Assembly: GCA_041390025.1 (NCBI GenBank)
Contig: JAWKQR010000006.1
Span: 169,013-233,012 of the forward strand
Length of the DNA: 64,000 bases
Reading direction: 5' to 3'
Source: JBFFMO01 sp041390025
GTDB lineage: Bacteria; Myxococcota_A; Bradymonadia; Bradymonadales; Bradymonadaceae
A program made the translations under genes and the position numbers. The notes below the pieces were generated by a model, which saw nothing but the letters and a program-made list of their open reading frames with translations, was not told where the DNA came from and made no database searches. Positions 25,264 through 37,221 of the stretch are shown in pieces (position 1 is the stretch's first letter; every line of letters begins with the position of its first letter).

Positions 25264-26316
25264 TTACGCGGGCTGACCCATTGGAGCTCGATATGCGTTT
25301 TTGTAAGTCGTGCCGCTCTTCCACATCGCATGCATTACGGTCGCTAGTTTTCGTGCCAGCGCTGTCGCGACCACACGTGACGGCTTGCCGCGTTGCTTGA
25401 GAGCGATGCCAAATTCACGCAGCCCATCATCTTTGGCGTAGTTTAGAATGTGATGGGCAGACGAGGTCAGATACGCACGCAGCAAGGAATTGCCGGCTTT
25501 TGTGATCCTCTGTTTTGGGTCGTTGCCCCCCGACTGTTTTCGTCCCGGCACCAACCCGATGTAGGCCGCGGCATCCCGTGAGTTCTTGAATCGGCCAGGA
25601 TCTTGAATCACCGCAATAAAGGTCAGTGCGGTCACAGGGCCAATTCCCTTGATGGTGCGTAGTCTTGGCGCAACTTCGTGCTTGGTCAGGGCGGCTTCGA
25701 TCATCGCGTCCAAACGGGCAATTTGTGATGTCAGCGACGTCAGGACCATGAACAACGGGTCCAAAATCGCACGCAGCCAGTCGTCATTGATCGAGATAAG
25801 CTGTTTTTGGAAATTGCTCGCACTGCTTGATTTCATGCGCACGCCAAAGGATTTGACCATCAGTTTGGTGAACGTAATCATTTTGGCGCGAGCTTTAACC
25901 AGCGTCGCACGTGTCGAGATCAGCGCATAATCATACTGCAGCGTGTCGTCACGATGTTCGATGGTGTTGACCAAGACAAGGTCGTTGTGGCGCACCATTC
26001 GTGCGATCAATTCGGCGTCTTGAACATCAGATTTGCGTGCGCTCTGGGTCACCACAGCCAACTGGCGCGCGTCCAAGACCATCACTTCGTCGATGCCACA
26101 ACCGCGGACCACTTTCTCAACGAACCGCGACGACTGGCCGGTTTCCATTGCCACACGCGAGTGCGGATAGTCTTCCAACAACTCTTCGATGGCGTCTTTG
26201 GTGGCATCGATCAGACGTCTTTCGACCACCCGACCAGACGCCATGTCCAAGACACAGGCCGAAATTTTGAGGTCAGAAAGATCCAAACCAATTACATTTG
26301 TGATACCTTTGTTCAT
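25264..26316 (-). CDS. IS110-family transposase
   Basis: 350 residues from the ATG at 26316 (MNKGITNVIGLDLSDLKIS). The N-terminal RuvC-like DEDD domain is seen as GLDLSD, RVAMETGQS and KSDVQDAELIARM. The C-terminal Transposase_20 part has LRTIKGIGPVTALTFIAVI, then YIGLVPGRKQSGG with the serine expected to act as nucleophile. The frame is intact, so the element may be active. Upstream in-frame codons to 26379 lie within the short element end and are not needed. Confidence 0.95.
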   Translation of the reverse strand: MNKGITNVIGLDLSDLKISACVLDMASGRVVERRLIDATKDAIEELLEDYPHSRVAMETGQSSRFVEKVVRGCGIDEVMVLDARQLAVVTQSARKSDVQDAELIARMVRHNDLVLVNTIEHRDDTLQYDYALISTRATLVKARAKMITFTKLMVKSFGVRMKSSSASNFQKQLISINDDWLRAILDPLFMVLTSLTSQIARLDAMIEAALTKHEVAPRLRTIKGIGPVTALTFIAVIQDPGRFKNSRDAAAYIGLVPGRKQSGGNDPKQRITKAGNSLLRAYLTSSAHHILNYAKDDGLREFGIALKQRGKPSRVVATALARKLATVMHAMWKSGTTYKNAYRAPMGQPA

Positions 26317-26416
26317 GGGGGCACCTCTTCTGATGTGAAGTGAATTAACGTGCACTTTTGCAGCTATGACTGCGTACACATCTTAACAAAGGGGTTGCCC
26401 CCTTCTCACCCCATCT

Positions 26417-26456
26417 CCGGTTGCCGAATGGGCGAAGCCCATCAAACTCCGGGTTT
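26417..26456 (+). repeat. Right remnant of the repeat copy split by the IS
   Basis: CCGGTTGCCGAATGGGCG AAGCCCATCAAACTCCGGGTT continues exactly where the array left off at 24938, including the spacer found in the tandem unit on the left side. Together the two halves make one normal copy, giving the pre-insertion sequence. Confidence 0.9.
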
Positions 26457-26543
26457 CGCCCCTCCATTCAATTCCCACACGAAGTTGAATCTCCGTCCAA
26501 ACGCCGTCATCCAAACGGCCACGTCACGAACAAGGAGACGAAC

Positions 26544-27623
26544 ATGTCGCACAATACGTTGTTTTCAGAATACAAACTTGGCAGCACCACCCTCAAAAAC
26601 CGCGTCGTTATGGCCCCGATGACACGCAGCCGCGCCATCGACAACAAGCCAAACGAACTTCACGTCGAGCACTACACCCAACGCGCGGGCGCGGGCCTGA
26701 TCATCACCGAAGGCACGTCGCCAAGCCCCAACGGTCTTGGTTATCCCCGCATCCCCGGCTTGTTCAACCACGAGCAGGTCGCCGCGTGGAAGAAGGTCAC
26801 CGAGGCCGTGCACGCCAAAGGCGCACGCATCTTTGTGCAGCTGATGCATACCGGCCGCGTGTCGCACCCTGCGAACTTGCCTGACGGCGCCAAACATATC
26901 GGGCCGAGCGCCATCGCGGTCGACGGCGAGATGTATACGGATTCTGCGGGCCCACAACCGTTTCCTGTGCCTCAGGAAATGACGGCCGACGACATCGAAA
27001 CCGCGATCAACGAATACGTGACATCCTCGAAACTCGCGATCGAAGCTGGCTTCGACGGCGTCGAGCTTCACGCGGCCAACGGTTACTTGATGGAGCAGTT
27101 CCTCAGCCCATCTGCCAACCAACGCAACGATGCATTCGGCGGCACCCCCGACAAACGCAATCACTTTGTGATTGAAACCGCCAAGCGTGTCGTCGCCGCC
27201 ATCGGCAAAGACCATGTCGGCATTCGCCTGTCCCCGTACGGCGCATTCAACAGCATCGTTCCCTTCGAAGGCATCACCGAACAGTACGTCGCACTGTCCA
27301 AGGCCCTTGGTGAGATCGGCCTGACGTACATTCACATCGTTGACCACTCGAGCATGGGCACACCCGAGGTTCCTTGGGAAACCAAGCGGGCCATGCGTGA
27401 CGCGTTTGGTGGGACACTGATCTTGTCGGGCGGCTACGACGCCGACCGTGCCGAAGCCGATTTGGTCGAAGGCAAGGGCCACCTGGTCGCGTTTGGTCGC
27501 CCGTTCATCTCGAACCCCGACCTCGTTGACCGCATGAAACACGGCAAAGAGCTCGCCGCGCCCGAGTTCAACACGTTCTACACACCCGGGCCCGCTGGCT
27601 ACACCGACTACCCAACCGCATAA
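26544..27623 (+). CDS. Old Yellow Enzyme family NADH:flavin oxidoreductase
   Basis: 359-residue FMN-dependent TIM-barrel ene-reductase that reduces activated C=C bonds (xenobiotics, nitro-compounds; the physiological substrate is unknown). Start ATG with AAGGAG 6 nt upstream. Family marks: LKNRVVMAPMTRSRA at the FMN site, LMHTGRVSHP, the GFDGVELHAANGYLMEQFLSP segment with the substrate-binding HxxN pair, RLSPYGAFN, and the C-terminal FMN-phosphate region VAFGRPFISNPDLVDR. It stands alone between the IS and the large kinase. Confidence 0.93.
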   Translation: MSHNTLFSEYKLGSTTLKNRVVMAPMTRSRAIDNKPNELHVEHYTQRAGAGLIITEGTSPSPNGLGYPRIPGLFNHEQVAAWKKVTEAVHAKGARIFVQLMHTGRVSHPANLPDGAKHIGPSAIAVDGEMYTDSAGPQPFPVPQEMTADDIETAINEYVTSSKLAIEAGFDGVELHAANGYLMEQFLSPSANQRNDAFGGTPDKRNHFVIETAKRVVAAIGKDHVGIRLSPYGAFNSIVPFEGITEQYVALSKALGEIGLTYIHIVDHSSMGTPEVPWETKRAMRDAFGGTLILSGGYDADRAEADLVEGKGHLVAFGRPFISNPDLVDRMKHGKELAAPEFNTFYTPGPAGYTDYPTA

Positions 27624-27647
27624 CCGGAAGGTGGGGTTCGCATGAGA

Positions 27648-27678
27648 TTGGGTCGGCGCCGTTTGCGGCGATGCCCAC
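27648..27678 (+). repeat. Possible degenerate two-hairpin repeat
   Basis: GGGTCGGCGCCGTTTGCGGCGATGCCCA keeps the outer frame of the repeat (GGGTCGGC ... GCCCA) but the inner stems differ. Weak match; position between genes is typical for the family. Confidence 0.35.
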
Positions 27679-27760
27679 CGCCAAAAAACCTAAAATTCAC
27701 AGCCCGTTTCTGTGACTTAGATTGTTGCCGCGTGCCCACCCCGCATGTACGCTTTCGCCC

Positions 27761-31231
<3,471 letters not shown>

Positions 31232-31249
31232 CTGGAGGCGAAGCCGAAA

Positions 31250-31470
31250 TGGGCCGGCAACCTCCGGTTGCCGGATTCGGCGAAGCCGAAAAAAAAGGGC
31301 GAAGGGGAAAAAACGTCTGGAACCTCACTGGGCCGGCAATCTCCGATTGCCGGATTCGGCGAAGCCGAACCCTATCGGAAATCTCTAATTGCCGAAAAAA
31401 CGTCTGGAACTTCACTGGGCCGGCAACCTCCGGTTGCCGGATTCGGCGAAGCCGAACCCGATCGGAAATC
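31250..31470 (+). repeat. Array of the two-hairpin repeat, CGG class
   Basis: Three to four copies of GGGCCGGCAACCTCCGGTTG with CCGGATTCGGCGAAGCCGAA. The second hairpin is TTCGGCGAAGCCGAA rather than TGGGCGAAGCCCA: both arms changed together. One copy has the GGCAATCTCCGATTGCC form. Two copies are preceded by a shared AAAACGTCTGGAAC-TCACT segment, showing a larger duplicated unit of about 95 bp. The array and its flanks fill the 367-bp gap between the giant kinase and the ECF operon. Confidence 0.85.
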
Positions 31471-31598
31471 TCTGTGAGCGACTGAAACAAACAGAATTCA
31501 TTTCGTAAGACAATCACGACCGCGGCAACCAAGTCTTTGAACGGCGCTGTTCACCCATCACTCATCCCGCGATACGTCGCGTTGACTTGGAGATCTGT

Positions 31599-32387
31599 AT
31601 GAGACTTTTGAACCTCTTTGTTGCCACTGCTGTGGTGCTCGCGCTACCCGCGTGTGGCTCTGAAACGTCCACACGCACCGGAAAGCTTGCCCTCACAGGC
31701 ACAGTGGATACGGCCTCGTTTGGCGGAAACGTAGACGCAGTGCGTGCTGTGCAGGGCGGTAAGGTCATCGCCCAATCGACGCTGAAACCCGATGGCACGT
31801 TTGCCCTGAATCTGCCCCAAGGCGCCGGTTATCACATCGACTTTACCTACGCGGGAAGCTCCGCTGGTCTTGTCTTCCCACGACAAACTGGAAACGTTGA
31901 ACACCTCTTCAACGTCAACGGCGATGGCATCTTCGACCTAGGCACCGTGCATCACATCGGCGATCCCACAACTCAGTCCTACCAATTCCGCACCACAACA
32001 GCCGCCCTCGAAGCTGCTGATGGCGAATGCGAAGACGGAATCGATGCCACAACAGGCGCTGTGTGCGTCGACGACGACCACCAAGACGAACAATGCGCTG
32101 ACGATCAAGCAGACGGCGAGACCAACGATGATGTCGATTGCGTCGACGGAATTGACGCTGCCACCGGCGCGGAATGCGATGGCGGTCCTACTGCAAACCA
32201 GAACGACGGCGAAACCAACGACAGTGATGTGGATTGCGTCGACGGCACCGACTCGGCCACGGGCGAACCTTGTGCCGACGACGATGTCGAGACCGACGAC
32301 GACTTTCCAACAGACGCCGCCGTTGCAGACCACAATCTCCCTAACGCACTTGGCTGTGCGGTAGAGGGCGAAGAGGAAGATGACTAA
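31599..32387 (+). CDS. Lipoprotein with acidic Cys-containing repeats
   Basis: 262 residues from ATG 31599 (GGAG 9 nt upstream). The signal MRLLNLFVATAVVLALPACG has lipobox LPAC. Residues about 25-130 are beta-rich (GTFALNLPQGAGYHIDF), like a carboxypeptidase-regulatory-type fold. The C-terminal third has three repeats of C-x-DG-I/T-D-A/S-x-TG-x2-C separated by runs of Asp/Glu/Asn, reminiscent of calcium-binding linkers. First gene of a four-gene operon with an envelope protein, an ECF sigma factor and a FecR-type regulator. Function not recognised. Confidence 0.8.
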   Translation: MRLLNLFVATAVVLALPACGSETSTRTGKLALTGTVDTASFGGNVDAVRAVQGGKVIAQSTLKPDGTFALNLPQGAGYHIDFTYAGSSAGLVFPRQTGNVEHLFNVNGDGIFDLGTVHHIGDPTTQSYQFRTTTAALEAADGECEDGIDATTGAVCVDDDHQDEQCADDQADGETNDDVDCVDGIDAATGAECDGGPTANQNDGETNDSDVDCVDGTDSATGEPCADDDVETDDDFPTDAAVADHNLPNALGCAVEGEEEDD

Positions 32388-33345
32388 TCCTCTTCATCAA
32401 CGCTGCTGGCGTGCATTCATTGCCGTCCCACTCGTGTGTTGCTTCGTTTGGTCTTCACCCGCGTTGGCCCAAGATGAGTGCACGCCGGCTGCTTTGATTG
32501 ATGGCGAACCCGACCTTGTGATCCCGATCCTTGAAATGCTCAAGCAGCGGGGAATCTCGCTCGACCCTCCGACGACTTGTGAAGCGACTGTGGCTCATAT
32601 CAGTCATCACGACGGTCACATCATGGTGTCTCTCGAAACTTCGGGTGACCCCGAAACACGTTTAGTGAGCGATACCGTGACAGCTGCGACTGTGATTGAA
32701 TCTTGGGCACGCGGAGTTCTTGCAAATCCCTTGCTGGAACCAGCGGTGCCACCCACGGCTCAACCAACGGTCGTTGAAACACCCGCACTGGTCGCTCAGC
32801 CCCCTCCCATCCCACAAACCACCCAACTCCGCTTCGGGATAGGCGGTGGCTTTTTTGTGGCGAGAGGATCCGAGTCAAGCACGTGGTTCGAACCGATGTT
32901 AGACGCATGTGTCGCGATCGCAGATCACTGGTGCGTGGGCGCTGAAATCCGTGGCCGACTCGACACGCAAATGAGCGGAGAATCGACGCGCCTCGACACG
33001 AGTCGTGTCGGCGTGGATGTGTTGCTCACCGCCGATTATGTGTTGTTAGACACCCCAATGATTGTCATCGGACCAAGCGTGGGAGCCGGATGGCTTCGCA
33101 GTCGCTACACCGGCGAAGAAGCCCAAGGCGATCCCATTGATGTGGACGGGGGCGGTCCACGCGTGGGGATTCATGCCGACTGGATCATTCCAGCCGACGG
33201 TCAATTGAATCTCCTAGTCGGAGCCAATGTGAACTACTCACCGCTTAGCCCTTCGCAACCGCACAAAGAAGGAAACCTCGAAATCGCCGCCGACACGCGG
33301 TGGATGTTCTCGCTGGGTGTCGGCATTCACTACGGGACGCCATGA
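32380..33345 (+). CDS. Exported outer-membrane-like protein
   Basis: 321 residues. The N-terminus (CWRAFIAVPLVCCFVWSSPALAQ) is a signal peptide cleaved after AQ-type site. Residues about 30-110 form a small soluble domain (DLVIPILEMLKQRGISLDPPTTCEATV), then a Pro/Thr linker, and about residues 145-321 alternate hydrophobic strands with Gly and aromatic ends (LRFGIGGGFFVARG ... FSLGVGIHYGTP), as in small outer-membrane beta-barrels. It overlaps the lipoprotein gene by 8 bp and the sigma-factor gene by 4 bp. Confidence 0.75.
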   Translation: MTNPLHQRCWRAFIAVPLVCCFVWSSPALAQDECTPAALIDGEPDLVIPILEMLKQRGISLDPPTTCEATVAHISHHDGHIMVSLETSGDPETRLVSDTVTAATVIESWARGVLANPLLEPAVPPTAQPTVVETPALVAQPPPIPQTTQLRFGIGGGFFVARGSESSTWFEPMLDACVAIADHWCVGAEIRGRLDTQMSGESTRLDTSRVGVDVLLTADYVLLDTPMIVIGPSVGAGWLRSRYTGEEAQGDPIDVDGGGPRVGIHADWIIPADGQLNLLVGANVNYSPLSPSQPHKEGNLEIAADTRWMFSLGVGIHYGTP

Positions 33346-33935
33346 TTGGGAAACTCGTGCCATTTCGACAGACGACCGGCCAACCCGAGTCTCTCAGTGA
33401 CGACGCGCTGGTGGCGGCGTGCGGGGCTCAAGATTCGGCGGCGCTTGGAGCCTTATTCGACCGCTACGCAGATGATGTGCATGCGTTCGTCTACCGTATC
33501 CGCGGGATCGACGACGGCTTCGTCGACGACATCGTCCAAGAGACCTTCCTTCACGCTTTTGAATCCGCCTCACGATTTCGCGGCGGGTCGAGCGTGAGAA
33601 CCTGGCTGTTGGCGATCGCGGCCAACACGGCAAAAACACACATCCGAGGCGAGATTCGTCGCCGCGAGCGAGGGGTAGCCTACGTCGAGCTTCACCCCAA
33701 AGACTCGCAACGCCCGGACCAAGCAGCGCAGGACCATGAACTGCTACAAAAGGTCCAAGCCGCGCTGGATGCACTACCGCACGATCAACGTGTTGCATTC
33801 ACACTGTGCGACATCGAAGAAGTCCGCGGAATCGACGCTGCGAAGTCCTTGGGGATCCGCCAAGGAACCCTCTACAAACGCCTGCACGATGCACGACGCG
33901 CTATTCGAACATTCATACTAGGAGAGCGGCCATGA
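33342..33935 (+). CDS. ECF-family RNA polymerase sigma factor
   Basis: 197 residues from ATG 33342, overlapping the preceding stop as ATGA. Region 2 is visible as LGALFDRYADDVHAFVYRI then DIVQETFLHAFESASRFRG; region 4 as ALDALPHDQRVAFTLCDIEEVRGIDAAKSLGIRQGTLYKRLHDARRAIR. It is translationally coupled to the FecR-TPR gene that follows, which is its likely anti-sigma factor or regulator. Target promoters are unknown; autoregulation of its own operon is typical for the class. Confidence 0.95.
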   Translation: MIGKLVPFRQTTGQPESLSDDALVAACGAQDSAALGALFDRYADDVHAFVYRIRGIDDGFVDDIVQETFLHAFESASRFRGGSSVRTWLLAIAANTAKTHIRGEIRRRERGVAYVELHPKDSQRPDQAAQDHELLQKVQAALDALPHDQRVAFTLCDIEEVRGIDAAKSLGIRQGTLYKRLHDARRAIRTFILGERP

Positions 33936-35095
33936 AGACTTCGTGCCGTCAAACATCGACGTTGTTGCGGACTCCTTTGGGCGACCTGACGCCGGCTTTC
34001 CGAGCGCATATGCAAGATTGTGACGTCTGCCAATCCACATACACCGAGCTTTTGAGCATCTCGAAATCCGCCTCAGACCTGCCAACACCCAAGTGGAGCC
34101 CCGCACGAAAACAATCCGTGCGTGATGCGCTGCTGGCGTCCGCGCACGCGACACCGTCACCGCCATCAAGACCGTGGCGCGTTTGGGTCGCTGCGGCCGT
34201 CGTGCTTCTCGGGCTTGGGGCCATGTTTTTGACAACGCGTCACGAGGAACCGGTTGCAACCGCGCAAGCGGTCATGCGCGGGACCGTGCATCCTTCACCC
34301 GGTGCGCGTTACACGCGCATTGGTTCCTCGCCTGACGAGATCGTGAGGCTCTATCAGGGACACATCACCGTCGAAGTTCAGAAGTTGCAACGTGGGGAAC
34401 GTTTCCGAGTCATCACCGGTGACGGCGAGGTCGAAGTCCGGGGTACCGCATTTGAGGTCACCGCCAACGAAGACAGGATGACCGCTGTGCGAGTTTTGCA
34501 CGGCCGCGTGGAAGTACGTACCGCCGCTCAGGACGTCGTGGTTCTAGGCGCGAGTCAGCGTTGGGAGAGCCCCAATGAACCGCCTACCAAAACACCCGTG
34601 CAGGTCGTACCCACTGTTGTCGAACAACCGCCAGCGGTCATCGAAGAGCCCGCTCGTGTACACCCCAAAACAAATCCGAGACCCAAACCGAACAATCCAG
34701 CCCCCACAACCCCGTCCGAAGCGGAATTGCGCTACCAGGAGGGTTGGGCGGCCATGCGTGAATCCGAGTTTTCCAGGGCAGCTTCTGCGTTTGAGGCCGT
34801 CATCGCCGACCCAACTTCTGCGCTGGTCCAAGACGCGTCTTACTGGCGCGCTGTCGCGCTTGGTCGGGCTGGCCGAAAAAGTGAGGCTTCAAAGGCCCTT
34901 GGATCCTTCATCCAAACCTTCCCTGACTCACCGAAGGTCGCCGAGGCTCAGGCCATGTTAGGTTGGATTCACCTCGAAAATCACGATTCGGCGGCTGCCC
35001 GCAAAGCGTTCGAGGCAGCCGCGAGCTCCAATGTCGATGCGGCAAAGAAGAGTGCCACGCGCGGATTAGAAAACCTTAACGCGACGGCCCCTTAG
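33932..35095 (+). CDS. Membrane FecR-like anti-sigma regulator with C-terminal TPR domain
   Basis: 387 residues from ATG 33932 (ATGA overlap with the sigma gene). A zinc-finger-like N-terminus (AHMQDCDVCQSTYTELL, with Cys-x2-Cys) fits anti-sigma factors. One transmembrane helix (VWVAAAVVLLGLGAMFL) separates it from a periplasmic FecR domain (VRLYQGHITVEVQKLQRGERFRV ... RVLHGRVEVRT). A Pro/Lys linker and a TPR-type domain (ELRYQEGWAAMRESEFSRAASAF) follow. The combination of cytoplasmic zinc finger, FecR sensor and TPR in one polypeptide could relay periplasmic protein interactions to the ECF factor. Confidence 0.85.
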   Translation: MKTSCRQTSTLLRTPLGDLTPAFRAHMQDCDVCQSTYTELLSISKSASDLPTPKWSPARKQSVRDALLASAHATPSPPSRPWRVWVAAAVVLLGLGAMFLTTRHEEPVATAQAVMRGTVHPSPGARYTRIGSSPDEIVRLYQGHITVEVQKLQRGERFRVITGDGEVEVRGTAFEVTANEDRMTAVRVLHGRVEVRTAAQDVVVLGASQRWESPNEPPTKTPVQVVPTVVEQPPAVIEEPARVHPKTNPRPKPNNPAPTTPSEAELRYQEGWAAMRESEFSRAASAFEAVIADPTSALVQDASYWRAVALGRAGRKSEASKALGSFIQTFPDSPKVAEAQAMLGWIHLENHDSAAARKAFEAAASSNVDAAKKSATRGLENLNATAP

Positions 35096-35135
35096 AACCT
35101 GATATCTTGGAACTGTCCCGCCCCTGAGGTCTGTC

Positions 35136-35882
35136 ATGACCACCAAAAACAAACTCCCCGAACTTCTGCTGGCCTTCTGGGTCATGAAAATCTGTGCGAC
35201 CACACTCGGCGAGACCGGCGGCGACATGCTGTCGATGACGTTGAACATTGGCTACACGTACACGTCGATTTTGCTGCTGACGATCTTTGCAATTTCGTTG
35301 GCGCTGCAGATGTCGGCCAAGCGCTACGAGCCGCTCAAATACTGGTTCGTCATCCTTTCGACGAGCACCGCCGGCACGACCATGTCCGACTTTTTGGACC
35401 GCACGCTCGGCCTTGGGTATGCCACTGGCGCTGCCCTGTTGTCATCACTGCTGGTCGCGATTTTGCTTGTCTGGAAGCTGACCGAAAAATCGCTGTCGGT
35501 TGTCGACGTGCATTCGCGCCGCGCCGAGGCCTTTTACTGGGCCGCCATCCTTGTCTCGAACACACTGGGTACCGCGCTCGGCGACTATCTGGCCGACGAT
35601 TCGGGCTTGGGATTTGCCGGTGGCGCGCTGTTGATTGGGTCCTTGATCGCGGTGGTGGTTGCGCTGCACCGATTCACGCCAATCTCAAAGGTCGCACTGT
35701 TCTGGGCAGCGTTTGTGCTCACACGCCCATTCGGCGCGACCTTCGGGGATTTCATGACCAAACCCATCGAGAAGGGCGGCCTCAACCTCGGCACTGTGGG
35801 CTCATCCGCGGTGTTGCTGACGATCCTGGTGGTCCTTGTTTACAAAGAACACCATCGCCATCGGCCGGTTAAGGCCGCATGA
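35136..35882 (+). CDS. COG4705-like integral membrane protein
   Basis: 248 residues with about eight hydrophobic helices in a repeated arrangement. The opening KLPELLLAFWVMKICATTLGETGGDMLSM and later repeats (STAGTTMSDFLDRTLGLGY, NTLGTALGDYLADDSGLGFAGG, RPFGATFGDFMTKP) mark the COG4705 family, whose function is not established. The four T-x-G-x3-D motifs point to a transporter with internal pseudo-repeats. The 3' end overlaps the 3' end of the convergent serpin gene by 14 bp. Confidence 0.8.
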   Translation: MTTKNKLPELLLAFWVMKICATTLGETGGDMLSMTLNIGYTYTSILLLTIFAISLALQMSAKRYEPLKYWFVILSTSTAGTTMSDFLDRTLGLGYATGAALLSSLLVAILLVWKLTEKSLSVVDVHSRRAEAFYWAAILVSNTLGTALGDYLADDSGLGFAGGALLIGSLIAVVVALHRFTPISKVALFWAAFVLTRPFGATFGDFMTKPIEKGGLNLGTVGSSAVLLTILVVLVYKEHHRHRPVKAA

Positions 35883-37176
35883 CCCGACCGGCCAACACCA
35901 AGATGCCCGTCGAGCGCTCACGCACCGCAAACAGAAACGGCCGGTCGATCATCATCTGACCCCGCACGCTCGCCGATGGGTTCTCGGCGGCGTCAGTGTT
36001 TGGAACGATGGCGGTCGTGGCGCGTTCGTCAAACGCAATGACGGCGCGCTGAGCCATCGCGGTCGCTTGCTCGATGCCCGAGCTCTCAAGCCCACCCTCG
36101 CGTTCGACCGCGTTCGCGACCACATCGCCATGCAGCGCCGACTCCAAGCGGCCCTCGACCTCGATCTTGGGCATCTTTAAAAACGTCTGCTCCGGCACGC
36201 TCTCGTCCACAACATCGGTCAAGAATTGCACCGAGAACTTGGTCTCGATCTCGGCGCGAGCAGGCGCGCTGTTGGGCTGCACGATCACCAAATCGTACGT
36301 CGACGCATACGGCACGACGATGGCTTCGTACGTCGCTGTTCGCTGCACAAAGAAATCGCCAGTGCGCTGCATGAACGCGACCTGAACATCGCCGCCGTCG
36401 GCTTGAAACGTCCCTTCCGCGGTCTCGTCGGGGTCAAACGCGGTCTCCCAATTGGCATCGAAATACACACCATCGACGATGGCCGCGCCGTCACCGGGCT
36501 GCAACGCCAACGGCCCCAAAACGCTCGAGATGCGGCCGTCGGTCTGTGTCCGGTAGTAGTTGTTGATTGTCTGCCGCGCGATGTCGGCTGACGAGAAATC
36601 CGCAAACCGAACATCACGCACAAGGCCAGGGACCGTGGCGTTGATAAACCCGGGGTCGAGCGCGGTGCCAGGCTCCACCCAAACGGTGGGCAGCGTCGAA
36701 AACTCCGCCCCCAACGTGGACGAAGACGCCAAGCCGGCCAAGCCCTGGGCGACTTCTTCGAACTGGTCCATGGACAACCGTGACGCGATCGCTTGTCGGG
36801 TCTGCACATCGCCACCCAACGCAGCGATCGTCAACGTGTTGGTCAACGCCAGCGGCGAAAACACCACGTTCCCAGCCGTCGCCGACGCGTCCGTAAAGGT
36901 CGCGCGTGTCACCGCCTCCACCGCCTGAAGGGTTGTGTCCGAGACACCCTCGTAACCTTGCCCAAAGTCAGGAATCCCAACCGGGTCGGGCCCGTTCGAG
37001 TTGTTCAGACCACCCGACTGCGGCGGCTCGTTTGTGGTGTTGTTGGCCGAATTGTCGGTCGGTGTCGACGGCTCGGGCAGATCGAGCGCACTGCCGGAGT
37101 CGCGCGAACCGAACTCGTCCCGGGCGCAGCCCGAAGCCACCAGAAGCGCAATCAATGTAAGGGTAAGCAGTCGCAT
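35869..37176 (-). CDS. Serpin lipoprotein with atypical reactive-loop hinge
   Basis: 435 residues. The signal MRLLTLTLIALLVASGCARD has lipobox ASGC, followed by a Pro/Asn linker to about residue 75. The serpin fold then shows NVVFSPLALTNTLTIAALGG, IVDGVYFDANWETAFDP, and the closing DRPFLFAVRERSTGILVLAGRV. The hinge of the reactive-centre loop reads DERATTAIVPNT: Gly at P15 is Ala and the P12-P9 small residues are AIVP. Inhibitory serpins need small residues there, so this one may not inhibit by loop insertion. It lies immediately downstream of a second serpin gene on the same strand. Confidence 0.92.
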   Translation of the reverse strand: MRLLTLTLIALLVASGCARDEFGSRDSGSALDLPEPSTPTDNSANNTTNEPPQSGGLNNSNGPDPVGIPDFGQGYEGVSDTTLQAVEAVTRATFTDASATAGNVVFSPLALTNTLTIAALGGDVQTRQAIASRLSMDQFEEVAQGLAGLASSSTLGAEFSTLPTVWVEPGTALDPGFINATVPGLVRDVRFADFSSADIARQTINNYYRTQTDGRISSVLGPLALQPGDGAAIVDGVYFDANWETAFDPDETAEGTFQADGGDVQVAFMQRTGDFFVQRTATYEAIVVPYASTYDLVIVQPNSAPARAEIETKFSVQFLTDVVDESVPEQTFLKMPKIEVEGRLESALHGDVVANAVEREGGLESSGIEQATAMAQRAVIAFDERATTAIVPNTDAAENPSASVRGQMMIDRPFLFAVRERSTGILVLAGRVMRP

Positions 37177-37221
37177 CGTTGTCTCTCTATACCGTCTGGC
37201 CGTGGTCCAAGTCTCGCGAGA

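Larger units (their letters stand above)
24939..26416 (-). mobile_element. IS110/IS1111-type insertion sequence
   Basis: 1478-bp element defined by its junctions with a split repeat: the left side ends GGCAACCT and the right side resumes CCGGTTGCC after ...CCATCT, so both junctions carry a CT core and removal restores an intact repeat copy. Subterminal inverted GAGAAGG motifs occur near both ends (24945-24951 and complement at 26402-26408). The non-coding part is long (325 bp) downstream of the transposase and short (100 bp) upstream, the IS1111-like layout. No target duplication beyond the CT core is visible, as expected for this family. Confidence 0.88.

Noticed and set aside
24941..25324. 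127-codon minus-strand frame across the IS 3' end
   Set aside because: Overlaps the transposase end and the expected guide-RNA region; no signal or domain. It may be only the RNA locus read as protein.
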